Shown piece by piece: positions 22,535 through 35,008 of a DNA stretch of 64,000 nucleotides. How positions within the stretch are numbered: the first letter of the stretch is position 1; every line of letters begins with the position of its first letter. This DNA is from Sapria himalayana (taxonomy: Eukaryota; Streptophyta; Magnoliopsida; Malpighiales; Rafflesiaceae), in the NCBI GenBank assembly GCA_029783825.1, contig JAREIK010000343.1, positions 3,138,501 through 3,202,500 on the forward strand, in the 5' to 3' direction. The notes under the pieces were generated by a model. That model was not told the origin of the DNA, made no database searches, and saw only the letters and a program-made list of their open reading frames with translations. Position numbers and translations under genes: made by a program.

Positions 22535-22619
22535 TATTTAAATTCCTCTATCGGAGCCTTACTTTGCATTTAATTCAATATTATAGACCAACGAGTCAAT
22601 TTTGGTGCATGTGCCAAAA

Positions 22620-22875
22620 ATTATACACCAAAGAAAAAAATTAAGAAAAAAATAAAAAAAAAAACAATAAAAAAGAATAATAGATAATTAATAATAATAA
22701 CAACATCAACATCAATAATAAAACTAAAAACAAAAAGAAATAGATAATAATGATAAAAAAATAATAAAAAAAGATAAAAAAAAGATGAAGAGGGTGAAAC
22801 AAAAAATAAGAATAAAAAAAAAATAATAAGTAGAATAAAAAAAAAAGAAATAGAAAAAAAAATACAATGACAAAT
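22620..22875. repeat. A-rich low-complexity tract
   Basis: 'aaataat', 'aaagaaat' and 'aataacaac' words only. It lies immediately beyond the lost 5' end of the minus-strand gene. The minus-strand Phe/Leu/Tyr frame across it is an artefact. Confidence 0.9.
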
Positions 22876-22934
22876 ATTTTTATCAAAGAATAATAAGTCA
22901 TAATATTTTTACCTACGTACTTTTTACCTAAGTA

Positions 22935-23068
22935 TTTTCAGGGGTAGTACCGTCAAGATATTAATTCTCTCAATTCTCACAATAAATAATAATATTGTTA
23001 TTATTATTATTATTATTTAGTATGAGAATTGAAAGGGTTTAATATCTTGACAATTTTATCCCTGAAAA
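22935..23068. repeat. Inverted repeat, ~45-bp arms around a (TTA)n loop
   Basis: Left arm 22935-22979 ('ttttcaggggtag', 'gtcaagatattaattctctc') and right arm 23023-23068 ('gggtttaatatcttgac', 'tccctgaaaa') are reverse complements with a few mismatches. The words 'gtcaagatattaa' and 'aggggta' match the dispersed motif of 6414 and 13705 in antisense, so this is a second palindromic copy of that motif. Confidence 0.75.
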
Positions 23069-23079
23069 TTGGGGAGCCT

Positions 23080-23127
23080 GTATGTGTACGTCAAAAAAAG
23101 GCATTTTTATATCAAATCACACCTATG

Positions 23128-23159
<32 letters not shown>

Positions 23160-25195
23160 TACATGAATTGGTCTTGTAATAATATGATAATATAATTTAA
23201 ATAACAAATTAGTGAATAATATAAATCAACAAGTGATCTTAAAAAAACTAACTTCCTCTTTTTATATTACAAATATAATTTTTCAAAAATTTTAATTGGA
23301 CGAATGAATCTTTCATTTTTGAGGTATTCCTTGCCATGTCGAGGTGTGTTGGCCTAGGGCTAGCCCAAGTGCCGCAGGGGCATTAAGCGCGACACAACCC
23401 ATGAAACCATATCTCAGGTTGAACATGGCAAGCCTGAACCGAACCTGAGCCAGCCTAGATTGGATCAGGCTGGCCTGGATCAAACCCACGCTAGCTTGGA
23501 AAATTCAAAAATATCATCAATATATACAACTAAAACTACACATTATTACTTTGATCTGCGCCAATAGATGATGGAAATTAGAAACAAAAATAATCTAACA
23601 CATCTTAGATTTCTTCCATGAATTATGTGGAACACTCACACTATACTCCTCTTGGCACACTTGTCTAAGAATTTTCCCATGGGGTATTTTCAAAATTAGT
23701 TGTGCTAGTAATATCGTGCGCAAGAACATAGTCAGATACTACTCTATGATGAGTAACAACTAATGTGTTCTCTTAGAATATATTCACACTTGTAATTATC
23801 TGCCTGACCTCTAAGTGAGTAGTACCACATATACCCTTTCTCACTGCTAGAGTAGCTATAAAGAACACGCGCCTGATGGCACGAATGGTCATCTTCTCTC
23901 TCCCACAAGAGATACCCATAAAAAGATAAATAGACACGAACTAAAATAAGATTTTAAAAAAAAAATATCTTTCCTAGATATAAAAATCAATACAAAATAC
24001 ATTCTAAAAAAGACAAAAAATAAGATATAAAAATAAGATTAGAAAATTAGTGATTAATATTACTTCTCTTAAGAAATATTTTTTATAAAATAAAATTATA
24101 TTATTAGTCATCTCAAACTAAACATCAACTCTCTTCTACTCTACTATCTCATTTCACAAAAAAGTACCAGCAAGGAATGTCAAACACATCAAGTATATCT
24201 AATATAATTATCAATAATAATAATAATAATAATAAAAAACTCAAATTATCATACATGATCATCATACAAAATCCCTAGTCCATCAAGATAGATATATCTC
24301 CTAATACTCCTGAGATGTCAGGAAAGAAACGCTAATATATTTTCTTAACTAACACATCTCACAATCAATAGAAATCACTAACTAATTTGATTCTTGGCTC
24401 AATAATTTTTAGTTTATCCGATAAAAGATATTCAAACTGAAAATATATAATCAATGAAGTAATAATAGCCAAACAACTAAAATATATAAACCCTGTTTGT
24501 TTTTTGGGCTGAACATTGAAAGCAATTTACTTTAGTGTTCAGATGTTTGTTTTTCAAAAAATTCATGATTTAATACTGAATTTTTTTTAAAAAAAAAAAT
24601 TCCGAATAGAAAAAATTAAAATATTTAACTTTTTTTATTTATAAAAAAGTCATTTTTCACCAAAATAAGAAAAAATTCATTATTACCTAATAAGGAGAAG
24701 TAGCATATAACACTCACTATTATGGATGAAAATGAGAGATTTGGGATAGGACTACCACATCTCGACCCAGCTCATATATATTTTTTTATATTTCACCTTG
24801 TTACTATCCATACTCAGTATCCAATGTTAAAAAATAAATAACTTATTACTTAATGCTATAAAGTATCATTCAGCATTAATCTTAAAAAAAATTATATTCA
24901 GCATTAAGTAAAAAAAACAATCACCATAATCAATCTCACTTAAACCTTAGGAAAGACATGCATATTTCATCTATCTTGCACAAATATTTTTTTTTTAAAA
25001 AAAAAAGTATTACAACTCTATTGATTAGCAAATAAACTGACTAAAAATAAATTAAAATAAAACTTAGATATAAAAAATATATTTTTTTTTTAAAAAAAAA
25101 TCACATTTGACATGCCCTCTAACTCATACAATAGTATCATTGGTCACAATAATATTAATAACTATTAACTAAAAAAAAGTAATAGATCATCCTTT
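23080..25195. other. No gene recognised; decayed repeat DNA
   Basis: Contains (AT)n at 23139-23158, a GC-rich patch with 'aagcctgaaccgaacctgag' (23430-23450) that could be subterminal sequence of a non-autonomous element, and a segment at 24490-24930 starting 'ccctgtttgttttttgggct' that looks like a MITE but whose right end I could not fix. Minus-strand frames at 23600-23900 have no recognised homology. Confidence 0.35.
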
Positions 25196-26021
25196 GATAA
25201 ATCTTTGAGAAAATCAAAAATATCCACTCACTAAGAATTTTGATCACTCAGACTCTTCAAATAAGTTTGATCTATCAGCACAGATATCATCTCAGCAATT
25301 CTCTCATATAATTATATTCAAGCCATATGGTGAGCCACATCGTCATGATCAATCAATATGCATGCCAACAAATGAGAAAAATTACCATAAGAGTAAAATA
25401 TCTCAGGCAAGAACATAGATGTAGTCAAATCTCAGACCTTCTTGCACAATTTAAAAAAAAAAAAAAACCAAATAGGTCAATCAAGCTTGAATTAATCACC
25501 TGACGTGCATAAACCAATAATTATGCATCGATCACTCATCTGACCTAGCCCGAGACAACTCATCCAACATATGTCCCACATATCTTTGGCTCAAGAACAA
25601 AATCCTCACCAAAGCATCCCATAATGAAAATGCGTCCACTTTGAACCCTATCGAGTTATTCCTAGTGTTCGACACTAATTTTTCTTATCTATTTTTCTTT
25701 TAAATAGATAAGAACCCAACATCTCCCAACACTTATTTAAACACCGCCACGACATTTTACCAACGCCACCATCAAAACCAACTCATCATTACAAAATCAC
25801 AACGAACCCACCATCACACTTCTGATAAATACTATCCGCGCAATCATGAAAACAAAAAAACTTTACAAAAGCTTACATTTATCTCCCCATAATGAATGCA
25901 ACACTATTATGAGCACCAATTGCCGGCGTATGTTGTAGTCGACACTAGCGCATGGTGTGCCACCATGCTTGTCACCGTGTGTCACCCTTCAGTCACCTGA
26001 AATGCTCTAATACCATATTAA
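25196..26021 (-). mobile_element. Worn minus-strand copia element: primer-binding site and leader
   Basis: On the minus strand, 26021-26009 region reads TGGTATTAGAGC, one base from the copia primer-binding site TGGTATCAGAGC, directly after 'aaaccctaattttaata'. The LTR should therefore lie at higher coordinates (26022-26260) and gag at lower ones. Frames at 25200-25900 are open only in pieces and I recognise no gag motif. Confidence 0.45.
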
Positions 26022-26479
26022 AATTAGGGTTTCATAAATAAAAGTTTTAGCCATGAGAGGGAGAGAAAAGATATTTTTTTTTCATTAATTTTAAAAAATA
26101 AAAATAAAAATATATATCCAAGTTGAGACAACTTACATGTAGGATACTCTTATACAGACTAGAATAAAAAATAAATAAAATAAATTAACAAACAATAATA
26201 AACCTCAATAATTTTCAATCAGAACATGAAGTAAGAAATACAAATTATAACTATGTTATCTATGCTCTTGATAAGGATTGATCTAAAAATAGTCACTTCA
26301 AATGGTAATTTTGTTTATATGGACCTCGCTCGATAGAGAAAATGCCCAGAGACTAACAACAGTTAGTTTTATGTGAATGTCATTTTTTTTTTTTGATTTA
26401 TGTTTCATAAAAACACAATTGAAGAAATAATTATTTGTTCATATGTTCATGGCACCCAATTTTAGTATCTGGTAGAGTC

Positions 26480-26880
26480 AAGAGGATTTGGTAAGCAATT
26501 AGGTAAGTGTCTAAAGCCTAACCCACTTGTTTTTGAGTTTTCGAATGTATTTCAATGGGGAAATGGGCATCCATCTGGTAGAGTCAAGAGGGTGTGAAAA
26601 TCCATCCTCCTTCCCTTCCAAACCCAAATTACCCCATACCCTTCTACCTCCACTTACCTTCTACCATAACACCCAAATTGGATATACTTATAAAATCAAT
26701 TCACCAAAATCACAAAAACTAAGCATAGATATAATTTCCAAATTTTATTACAATCACTACCACTAAAATTAATGTGCTCTCCCGCACATTTCTAGCATTT
26801 CAGAGCACTTTCATAAAACAAAACTCAAACAACATAATTCCCAAAACCCTAATTTAGACCTAAGATGCAAATTGCAAATC
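26480..26880. repeat. Dispersed repeat copy 1 (related to 33400-34165 and 36590-37115)
   Basis: Shares in order: 'gtatttcaatggggaaatggg', 'catccatc', 'ccttcccttccaaacccaaa', 'ttacc', 'aaatcaattcaccaaaatc' with the two blocks that flank the gypsy remnant at 35 kb. A solo LTR or fragment of that element is likely. The frame at 26527-26766 is not considered a gene. Confidence 0.5.
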
Positions 26881-27176
26881 TAGCATTTTGTTGAAATGTA
26901 CAAACATATAAAATCTAGTATATAACCTCGTGATTCATATATTAGATATTAAATTTATCTCACATATATTCTAATAAATTATTACTTCATAATTTTTTAA
27001 TATTTATAACAAATTATGTTTTTAATATTATTTTATTAAATATCTAAAAAATATAAAATATTTATGATCTATTAGAAAAGGGATATATGTATGTATATCT
27101 AGAATATTTATTAATAAAAATTATCAAATATTTAAAAATTTCTCTGATTGTTTCTATACTAAGTCACCATATGTAG

Positions 27177-27312
27177 GGGTGCTAATGAGACGAGACAACT
27201 CGCAAGCTACTCGAACTCGACTCGGTCAAAACTCGACTCGAAGTGTTAACGAGTCGAGTCGAGCAACTCATAACTCGACTCGAAAAGCTCGTAAGAAACT
27301 CGAAAATATTTT
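27177..27312. repeat. Left subterminal repeat cluster of the hAT element
   Basis: At least six copies of 'actcgact(c/t)g' or its complement within 135 bp. The mirror cluster at the right end is denser in 'gagctcgag'. Confidence 0.85.
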
Positions 27313-27544
27313 GTATATAAAATTTTAAAAGTTTTATTTTTAAATTTGATATCTTTACTTTAGGGGATGTCATAAATAATATATCTCTATTTTGTATTCT
27401 TAAAAAATCATAAATTTTCATTATTTATTTAGTTATAAATATATTTATTTTAAAAAAAATTAATTTCTTAAAAAAAGATTTAAGAGAATATGGTTAGAGA
27501 AGCCTCAACCCAAGCCTAAGCCCAACCCACCTTTAATTGGGCTG

Positions 27545-27610
27545 ATAAGAGCATCTCCAAAGGACTCAACAAATAGCTATTTTTAGCTATTTTGTTGAGT
27601 CAATTAAAAA
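27545..27610. mobile_element. Fragment of a GAGCATCTCC Tourist-like MITE inside the hAT element
   Basis: 'TAA' then GAGCATCTCCAAAG, followed by 'actcaacaaatagctatttt', matches the left end of the MITEs at 42971, 62387 and 63005. The right end is missing. Confidence 0.55.
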
Positions 27611-29949
27611 AACTAGGGCTCCAATTCGTTCGCTACCCCGCATGTGATTTTGCCTCCTCACCTCCCTCAACAAATGTAGTCAGCGTTTCTCGTTCAGCAG
27701 ATCTCTCCCTCCAGCAGATCCACCGTGGTTTTGAAGTCATTAAAGGCATAAAAAGGTATTCATTTTTTGGTTGTTGTAGGCTACCTGTTTGAAAATTTGT
27801 CTGTAAATACTGTTATATTGAGTATGTATTCTAAATTGAGCAGTTTGTTATGTTATAATAATTTCATTCTCTGAATTATCTTTTGATCTGAAATCAATTT
27901 TTCTAAAAGTAATTAAAAGAGAAGGCATTAATATTATTCATCAATTTATTATTTAAACTAATTCCTAATAGTTATAGATCCGCTATTACTTTCATCCATA
28001 TTTTTACTAGGGCAAAAGAATTAAATGGATGGTCTTTCAATCATGCAAAAGAATTATATTATAATAATTTCATTCTTTGAATGTTGACACAAAAAGAAGG
28101 GGGACAGCACACCAAATTTGACTAATTGCAAAAGTAAGGAATGGTATCATGATGGTTGTCTCCTCATGGTCATTTCCTCATAACTTTTTTAGAATTACCA
28201 ATAGAATTAATGGATATTAATTTAGTAATTTTAAGACAATTTGCTTAATCCAATGACCATTGACAAATGGGTGCCGGTTCATCCAATATTCCTGAGGGAG
28301 CAGTAGAGAATCACAGCCCAAATAAATAAAAGAGAAGAAGTTTAGTCAAAACCCTAGAAAACCAATTTTCCCAAATCTCATTTCTCAGGCGGCTGCCGCG
28401 GCTCCATCTACATTCTTCTCCTCAAGGTACCCAAATCCATTAATTTTCTTTGTTTTTTGGTTTTATTTTTTGTTTGTTCACTATATTTATTCATTAATCT
28501 TGTAGATATTTTTATTTGTCTTTGGTTCGTATTTATCGATTTATGATTTAAGGTTAGTTCTTTTGCTCAGATCTGTAATTCCTTGACGTTATTTTCCGTG
28601 TATTTTTTATTTAACAAATTTATTATAAATTATCTGTTTTATTGGAGCTTCTTTCAGAGATTTTAAGACTTTAAAGTTGTGCGATTTAAATTTATTTGTG
28701 GTAGAGTTTTAGTCTCTGTGAGAGGGTACAAGTACAGGTTTTCCCCCATTGTTAGGCCCCTCTCCCTCATCCATATCTACATCACCTTGGTTTTGAGAAA
28801 AGTTATTCTCTTCTCCCTTTCTTCAGCAACTTTAGCTAGAGAATAGTTGGTTGCAGGGGCCTCCTCTACTTAGAATGAGGAACATTCTTTTTTTTTAAAC
28901 ATTAACCAATCAAAGATTGTTTAGATTGTTTCTGTATTTACTTTTGGGGGATCCGTTCATACCGTTGATGACATGAAGTTTTCATGAATTTTTCCATGTA
29001 CTTTGATTTGGCTACCAAGAAACAGATAACCAGGAAATCTTCCTTACGAACAACACAAGTACTTCACACAAAACAATTTTCGATAATAATTTTTAATTAT
29101 TGCTCTGAAAATCCTAAAAAACATAACTCAAAACACCTCAAATTCATTTTTTGTTTTTAAAATTAAACTTTTTTCAAATATATCTGTTCACTTAGGAAAC
29201 TGTTTTCTGTTTTAAATAATAATAATAACTTAATAAATTTTGTAGACAATAATTTCAAAGACATTAAAAATTTAATATCATGTCGTACAATTGTTCTTTT
29301 TTCAGATATATTAAAAAGTGGTGAGTGTAATTTGCCTGATTTTTATAAAAGAATCTTCAGCTTTAGAAAAAAAATAAAAAATAAAAACTGATTCTTTATT
29401 TAACCAAATGTTTATGGACTATGGTAGGCTGGTAGCATTATTATCAGAGGGGGAGGGGGGAAGACAGGGTGGGCCCGAAGCCCACTTCATTTATGGACTT
29501 AGGTGGGCCTGAAGCCAAGTACTTCTATAGCGTCAATTTGATTTGAGGCTGTTTGCCTACATTTGCGTCATGTCTGGGGTCAAGACATCAGGAGGTTGAG
29601 CATGAGCTGTTAAACTTGAAATGGGGAAGGGAGAAGCATTAAAAAAGTAAAATATTTGGGTAAATTGTATAAATACATTGTGGAAAAAACTAAAGAAAAT
29701 TATTTAGGTTAAAAAATCATTAAAAGTCAATTTAAAAATTATTTGATTTAATGTTTTACTCCTACATCATCATTTGGCTTGGAGTGAAGTTCACTCCTTG
29801 ATTGTGTATATTTATTATTTACATTGTTGAATGAGTTAGCATTTAGCAATTTAATGTTTTTTTTTAATGTTAGCCATTACATATATGTTTTGTTTTGTCT
29901 ATACCATGTTGTTATAATGACTAGTGGAGTCTATAATATGTATTTCAGA

Positions 29950-32295
29950 ATGTCTAAGTCTTCTAGTGGACCACAAACATCTTCAACACCCATGGATACT
30001 TCAAGAGTAGAGGAGTTTTATGTGAATATTGAGGATGAGATTAAGGAATCAGATGAACTTAATGAAAGTGAAGATGTTAATTTGGAAACTAGTGAACCCA
30101 TTCCTATCACTACATCGAAAGAAGCTGAGGTTGAAAACCCTTTCCAACATTTTAAGAGACCAAGAAGATCAAAAGTTTGGGATGATTTTCTTGAACCTGA
30201 AATGATAAAAGGAAAATGGAAAGTAAGGTGTAAATACTGTAAATCTCCTCTTTCTATCTTGGCAACTAAAAGCACTATTCATTTGAACCGACATTTGGAC
30301 ACTTGTTCAAAAAAGGCATTACACTTGAAACAACAACAAATGATTAATTTTTTACCATCTGATTCAAGTATCGGTACAAACCAATCTGGATTTGTTAGTG
30401 CTTTGCATAATGGTAAATTTGACATGTTAAAGATAAGAGAGGGGATAACACATTAGCTCACGATGCATGAGCATCCTTTCACTTTTGTAGAAGAGGAAGG
30501 ATTTAACTTGATGATGAAGCGGGGAATACCACAATGGACTAGTGTGTCTCGTCACACTATAAGAACAGACTCCTTCAAAGTCTATGATTTTGAGAAGAAG
30601 AAGCTAAAAGCATTGTTGAAAATGATGGATCGTATTAGTTTGACTACATATTTGTGACGATCAGGGCCACAAAGGATCGAATATATGGTTTTAACAGCTC
30701 ATTTTGTGGATCTTGATTGGTAGCTTCAGAAGCGAATGCTCAACTTTGTCCACTTACCTCCTCCACGTAAAGGTGCTAACATAACCGATTGCATCTTAAC
30801 ATGTTTAAGGGAGTGAGAAATTGAGAACAAAGTAAGTGTGCTTATATTTTTTACTATACTTATATTAGTATTTTTTTTTAGTTGTGATTTGTGAACTAAT
30901 CAATAATTTCTTTTCATTCTCTCTTAGGTTTTCACAATTTTAGTTGATAATGCAAGTGCAAATGATTCTTGTATTCAGATTCTAAAGGATAATTTTGCTT
31001 CTAATGAAAGGCTTATATGCAATGAAAGGTTATTTCATGTTCGTTGTTGTGCACATATCCTTAACATAATGGTTCAACATGGCCTTGAACAAGTGAAGAA
31101 CATCATTGCAAAAGTCCATGAAACTGTGGACTTCTTGAATTCAAGTGAGGCACGACTCAAACAGTTTGGTGAACTTGTTAGCCAATACAACGTGGAAGAG
31201 AGAAAATTAGTCCTTGAATGCAAGACTCGTTGGAATTCAACTTATGACATGTTGAATTGTGCTATCAAGTTTAGAAAGGTATTTCCTAGATATGCTTTAC
31301 ATGATCATAATTATGGTTGTTGTCCTAATGATGATGAGTGGGAAAAGATTGATAAATTGCTTCAAGTCTTAAAAGTTTTTAAAGACACCACTAATATTAT
31401 ATCAGGTTCTGAATATCCAACTTCTAACTTATTTCTTAGTGAGGTGAATAGGATTAAACTGTTGTTGGATAAAAAATTCGAGTCTCCTGATGATTTTGTT
31501 AGGAGTATGGTTCAAAACATGAAACAAAGGTTTGATAAGTATTGGGATGAATACAATATGCTAATGGCAATAGGAGCGGTGCTGGACCCTAGATTGAAAA
31601 TGAGGGCTCTAGAGATTACATTCCCCAAAATATTTTCTTCGCATGTAGCTCGGGAGAACATTAGTAAAGTTAGAGATGTTATGTATCAACTTTATGATGA
31701 ATATGTGAGAATGCATTTTTCTTCTACTGTTGAAGAAAGTGAGGAATGTGAATATGTTTCAAATGCTCATGAAGGAGGAAGTACATCAAGTAGTTTGTTT
31801 GAACTTTTGTAAGTGATTAGAAGTGAGCAAGAAGCAGAACCTATGAAATCTGAACTTGATGTGTATCTTGATGAGGGACTTTTCATTTCTCAAGATTATA
31901 AATTTGATGTCTTGGCTTGGTGGAAGGAAAAATCTATGAAGTTTCGTATTTTGTCTAAGTTGGCAACAAATGTTTTGGCTGTTCCAATCACCACTGTGGC
32001 TTCTGAGGCAACTTTTAGTGCCGGAGGTCATGTAATAGATTCCTATAGGTCTTCACTTGCTCTAGAAACAGTGCAAATGTTGATATGCACAGGTGATTGG
32101 TGTAGATCCCTCCATGGAGTAAAAAGAAAGAACAATGTAAGAACTACTTGTTAATCATTTTAGTTTACTTTTTTTAAATGTATAAATACGTACATTTTGA
32201 TATTATTGCAGAACAAAGATGAAGATCAACCTAAAGAAATTCTTATCCCAATTCTTAATACGTCCAAAGGAATCGACAAATTGACAACTCAATAG
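29950..32295 (+). pseudogene. hAT transposase (BED finger, RNase-H fold, hATC), inactivated by five stop codons
   Basis: Exons 29950-30831, 30928-32136 and 32212-32295 join in phase to 725 codons with no frameshift. Stops interrupt at 30454, 30655, 30721, 30814 and 31810. The order is: acidic N-terminus, BED-type zinc finger (VWDDF ~75, CKYC ~94-97, HLNRHLDTC ~110-118), catalytic RNase-H-like region ('VDNASANDS', 'FHVRCCAHILN', 'CKTRWNSTYDM', 'AIGAVLDPRLKM'), and the hATC dimerisation domain ('VLAWWKEKS', 'VLAVPITTVASEATFSAGG'). It is of the RICESLEEPER/ZBED class. Such enzymes cut and paste elements with 8-bp duplications, which fits the flanks. The ATG sits one base after an acceptor (tttcag|A ATG), so a leader intron is likely. 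Confidence 0.93.
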
Positions 32296-32759
32296 GTTTT
32301 GATTATGAAATTAAAATTCTGAGTCATATTTTTACTTCACTTTATTTATTACTTGATGTTTTCTTACAGCGTTAAATATTTTTAATGACAAACTGTTATA
32401 TTTTTTGTAGGTATTTGTGGAAGATGTTTTGATGGGCTTTTTGGTTGGATCACTATTTAGTTTGACGGATGTTATATCACATTTTCATAATCAGTTGTAG
32501 CTCTTGAAACCTAGCACCTATCATAGGCTATTGGGATTATTTGAAATTGTATCCTAAGAATATGCTTTCAAGTGTATTTGTTTAATGATAGTCCATGTGT
32601 AGATTACTTAAAACTAAAGTTTTATGATGTTGTAGTGACCGTTAATTCTGATTTTTGTGTTTTTGGACTCATTGTAATTTGTTTCCATTATTCATATTCC
32701 TTGTTTTATTTGATAAGAAATTAACAATTAACAACTAGGAGACCCGGTTTTGAAAATGA

Positions 32760-33010
32760 CATGGTCCAATATCGAGTCGTGTTCAATTCAAATTCAAGCT
32801 TGAGTCGAGTTTAATTTTGATTTTGAGCTCGAGCTCGAGTTCGAGCCTGTCTCGAGTTCGAGCTCGAGCCGAGTTTGAGTTTTGCGTTTTTGAGTTCGAT
32901 TCGAGTTTCATTTTTCAAGCTCGCGAGCTTTCGAGCTCGAGTCGAGCTCGGATTCGAGTTTTCGAGTTCGAGTCGAGCTTATCTGAACTCGAGCTCGACT
33001 CGCATCATTA
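32760..33010. repeat. Right subterminal repeat cluster of the hAT element
   Basis: Dense 'cgagctcgag', 'gagttcgag' and 'gagtcgagct' words. The Ser-rich frames at 32817-33111 are translations of this repeat. Confidence 0.9.
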
Positions 33011-33399
33011 GCACCTCTAACCATATGTATGAGTGTATCATACCGAATAAATTTTTACTCAAACTAGATTGGAGTAAAGGATTAGAAACTCTAGTGAGTT
33101 TTTCTGACTGACATACCTCATATTCAAATATCAAAATACACTTAAGACTAAGATAAAATTTACTTTTTTTTTTTGTATTTTGGTGGATCAACTATACTTT
33201 GATTTGTTTGATCGACAATTCCCCACCTCTGCATCGGCCACTTTATTTCTTTTTCTTCTATTTTGGTAGAGTCACTCGAACTTTACTTTGGTGGTCAACT
33301 CGTGCATTGTTCAAAAAATAGATTAGAATAAAATTTTTTTTCTTCACATTGTTGTTTGTGGCACTCAAAAAATAGGTCACTCTCCCTTTGTTCTTGCAA

Positions 33400-34165
33400 G
33401 TTTCAAAAGCATCCTAGTAGGATTAGCATCCATTAGAGCGAGCACACGATGGGGAGTGTGGAGCCCACTCCTACTTTACTTACAAAACCAAATTATCCTC
33501 ATCTCCTCTTTTCTCTTGTCGTCCACCATGACCCTTAATTTGGGTATTAAAATTACACCCAATTCACCAAAATTCCAAAACTTCCAAAAGCCTAATTTAG
33601 GAAATTAAATTTAATCAATTTCTAACCATTAGTCTTAATTTAATATATTTCTCACACAATTGAGTATTTATGAACTCTAATCTAACAAAACCAAATAAAT
33701 CCCCACATTCCCAAAATTATAATTTAAGAAATTAAATTTTCTAATTCAATTCCCATTGATTTGTAACTAGAAGCCCTAATATAATATCTTCCCCCACAAT
33801 TAACTTTTTCTAACAAGAATCCCTAATTTAGGCCTAAAATCTTAATTGAGTTTTTCTTTTATCATCATTAAAAATTCAAATTTGTATCATTTCATTTCAA
33901 ACAATTCAAAAATACCTTAAGCAGGCTCACATTTCCGACTTCCAGAGCGAAGAGTAAAGAAGTCAAAAAATTAGTCTCGCCTTAAAATCTTGCACGTGCA
34001 ACCTTTTTGCAAATGAAAGGATCACCACAGTCAGATCATGCAAGCGATCTTCAAATATAATACTAAGTTCTAATTTTTATATTTTAAATTTCATAATTAA
34101 CAAGAAGCATTTAAGGAATTTAGGATACTAATATTCACATCATCTTGGAGTCTAGTCCCACAACT
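33400..34165. mobile_element. Probable left LTR of a gypsy-like element
   Basis: Diverged direct copy of 36590-37115. Shared words in order include 'ttcaaaagcat', 'ccaaattatcctcatc' (other copy 'caaattatccttatcc'), 'attcaccaaaattcc', 'aaattaaatttt', 'cccatcaatttctaa'-type words, 'attttaaatttcataatt' and 'gctagtagacacatca'-type words. The outer boundaries were not fixed. Confidence 0.5.
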
Positions 34166-35005
34166 TGTAACATTTTTTTTTCCAGAGAGATAATTTTTAT
34201 TTTTTTACTAAAATCTAGCATCATTTTCACTCATTCTAAAAATAATTATCATAAAAAAATTTAAGCCATATGACCAATCCAAAAAGACATGTCAATATGG
34301 GACCCACTCATCAATGTGAAAAGATGAAGCTCTTGCTCACACACACACACACACACACACACCAGATTAAATGAGCTTATGAGATTACCTAATAATTTCA
34401 TGATATTTCAAAGAAAAACCAATGCATAACTGAGAAAAATAGAATATAATTACTAGGATAATGAGTTTGATTATAAGTGCAAACCTCATCATTCACTCTC
34501 ATCATCAATAATCACCATGAGGATATGGCCACATAAATTTAGAAAAATCAATGTTTGAGAAATATTTAAGTTGATACTCCTACTCTTGATAAAAAACTTA
34601 AACCTCCAATGTTCTTTCAATTATTAAAAGGCATGGACTACTAATTTAAATGGTATACTATTTCGGAAGAATATAAAATAAGTTTTACATCTGTGAAATT
34701 AACAAAAAAAAAACTAATCAATATTGATCAAACACTGAAGAATTAAGAGAGAAAAAATATGAGCAATATATTAATCCCTAAACTAAAATGAAAAATCAAA
34801 TAAAAAAACAAATATACGCCTTCATCATATTACTCTCAACTGTTAAATCAACAAAATTTATTGCAAAAAAGTAACTCCTTCACAAAGGAGCACATCACCA
34901 AGTTTGAGAAATTTTTAAATCAATGTAGCACCCTCAAGACCGAGACAATTATGAAGATTATTTCACAGTTTTAAGCATACCTTCATCCATACTTGAGGAA
35001 TCAAT
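34166..35005. other. Internal leader of the gypsy-like remnant; (CA)n at 34338-34363
   Basis: AT-rich DNA between the left repeat and the gag remnant, with many stops. The CA microsatellite is the only clear feature. Confidence 0.4.
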
Positions 35006-35008
35006 ACA

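Larger units (their letters stand above)
27174..33019 (+). mobile_element. Complete hAT DNA transposon, 5846 bp, perfect 8-bp target duplication
   Basis: ACCATATG flanks both ends (27166-27173 and 33020-33027). The ends are TAGGGGTGCTAATGA (left) and, read inward, TAGAGGTGCTAATGA (right); similarity continues to 18 of 21 bases. Both subterminal regions (27180-27310 and 32760-33010) are packed with 'actcgactcg/cgagtcgagc' and 'gagctcgag' words, the usual transposase-binding clusters of hAT elements. A transposase pseudogene occupies 29950-32295 on the + strand. A likely 5' leader exon with 'aaaccctagaaaacc' ends near 28425 at 'caag|gtaccc'. Its coding copy is dead, but the ends look recent enough to have been mobilised in trans. 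Confidence 0.95.

Noticed and set aside
24488..24930. MITE beginning 'ccctgtttgttttttgggct'
   Set aside because: The left end looks typical, but I could not find a matching right end or a target duplication, so it is not listed as an element.
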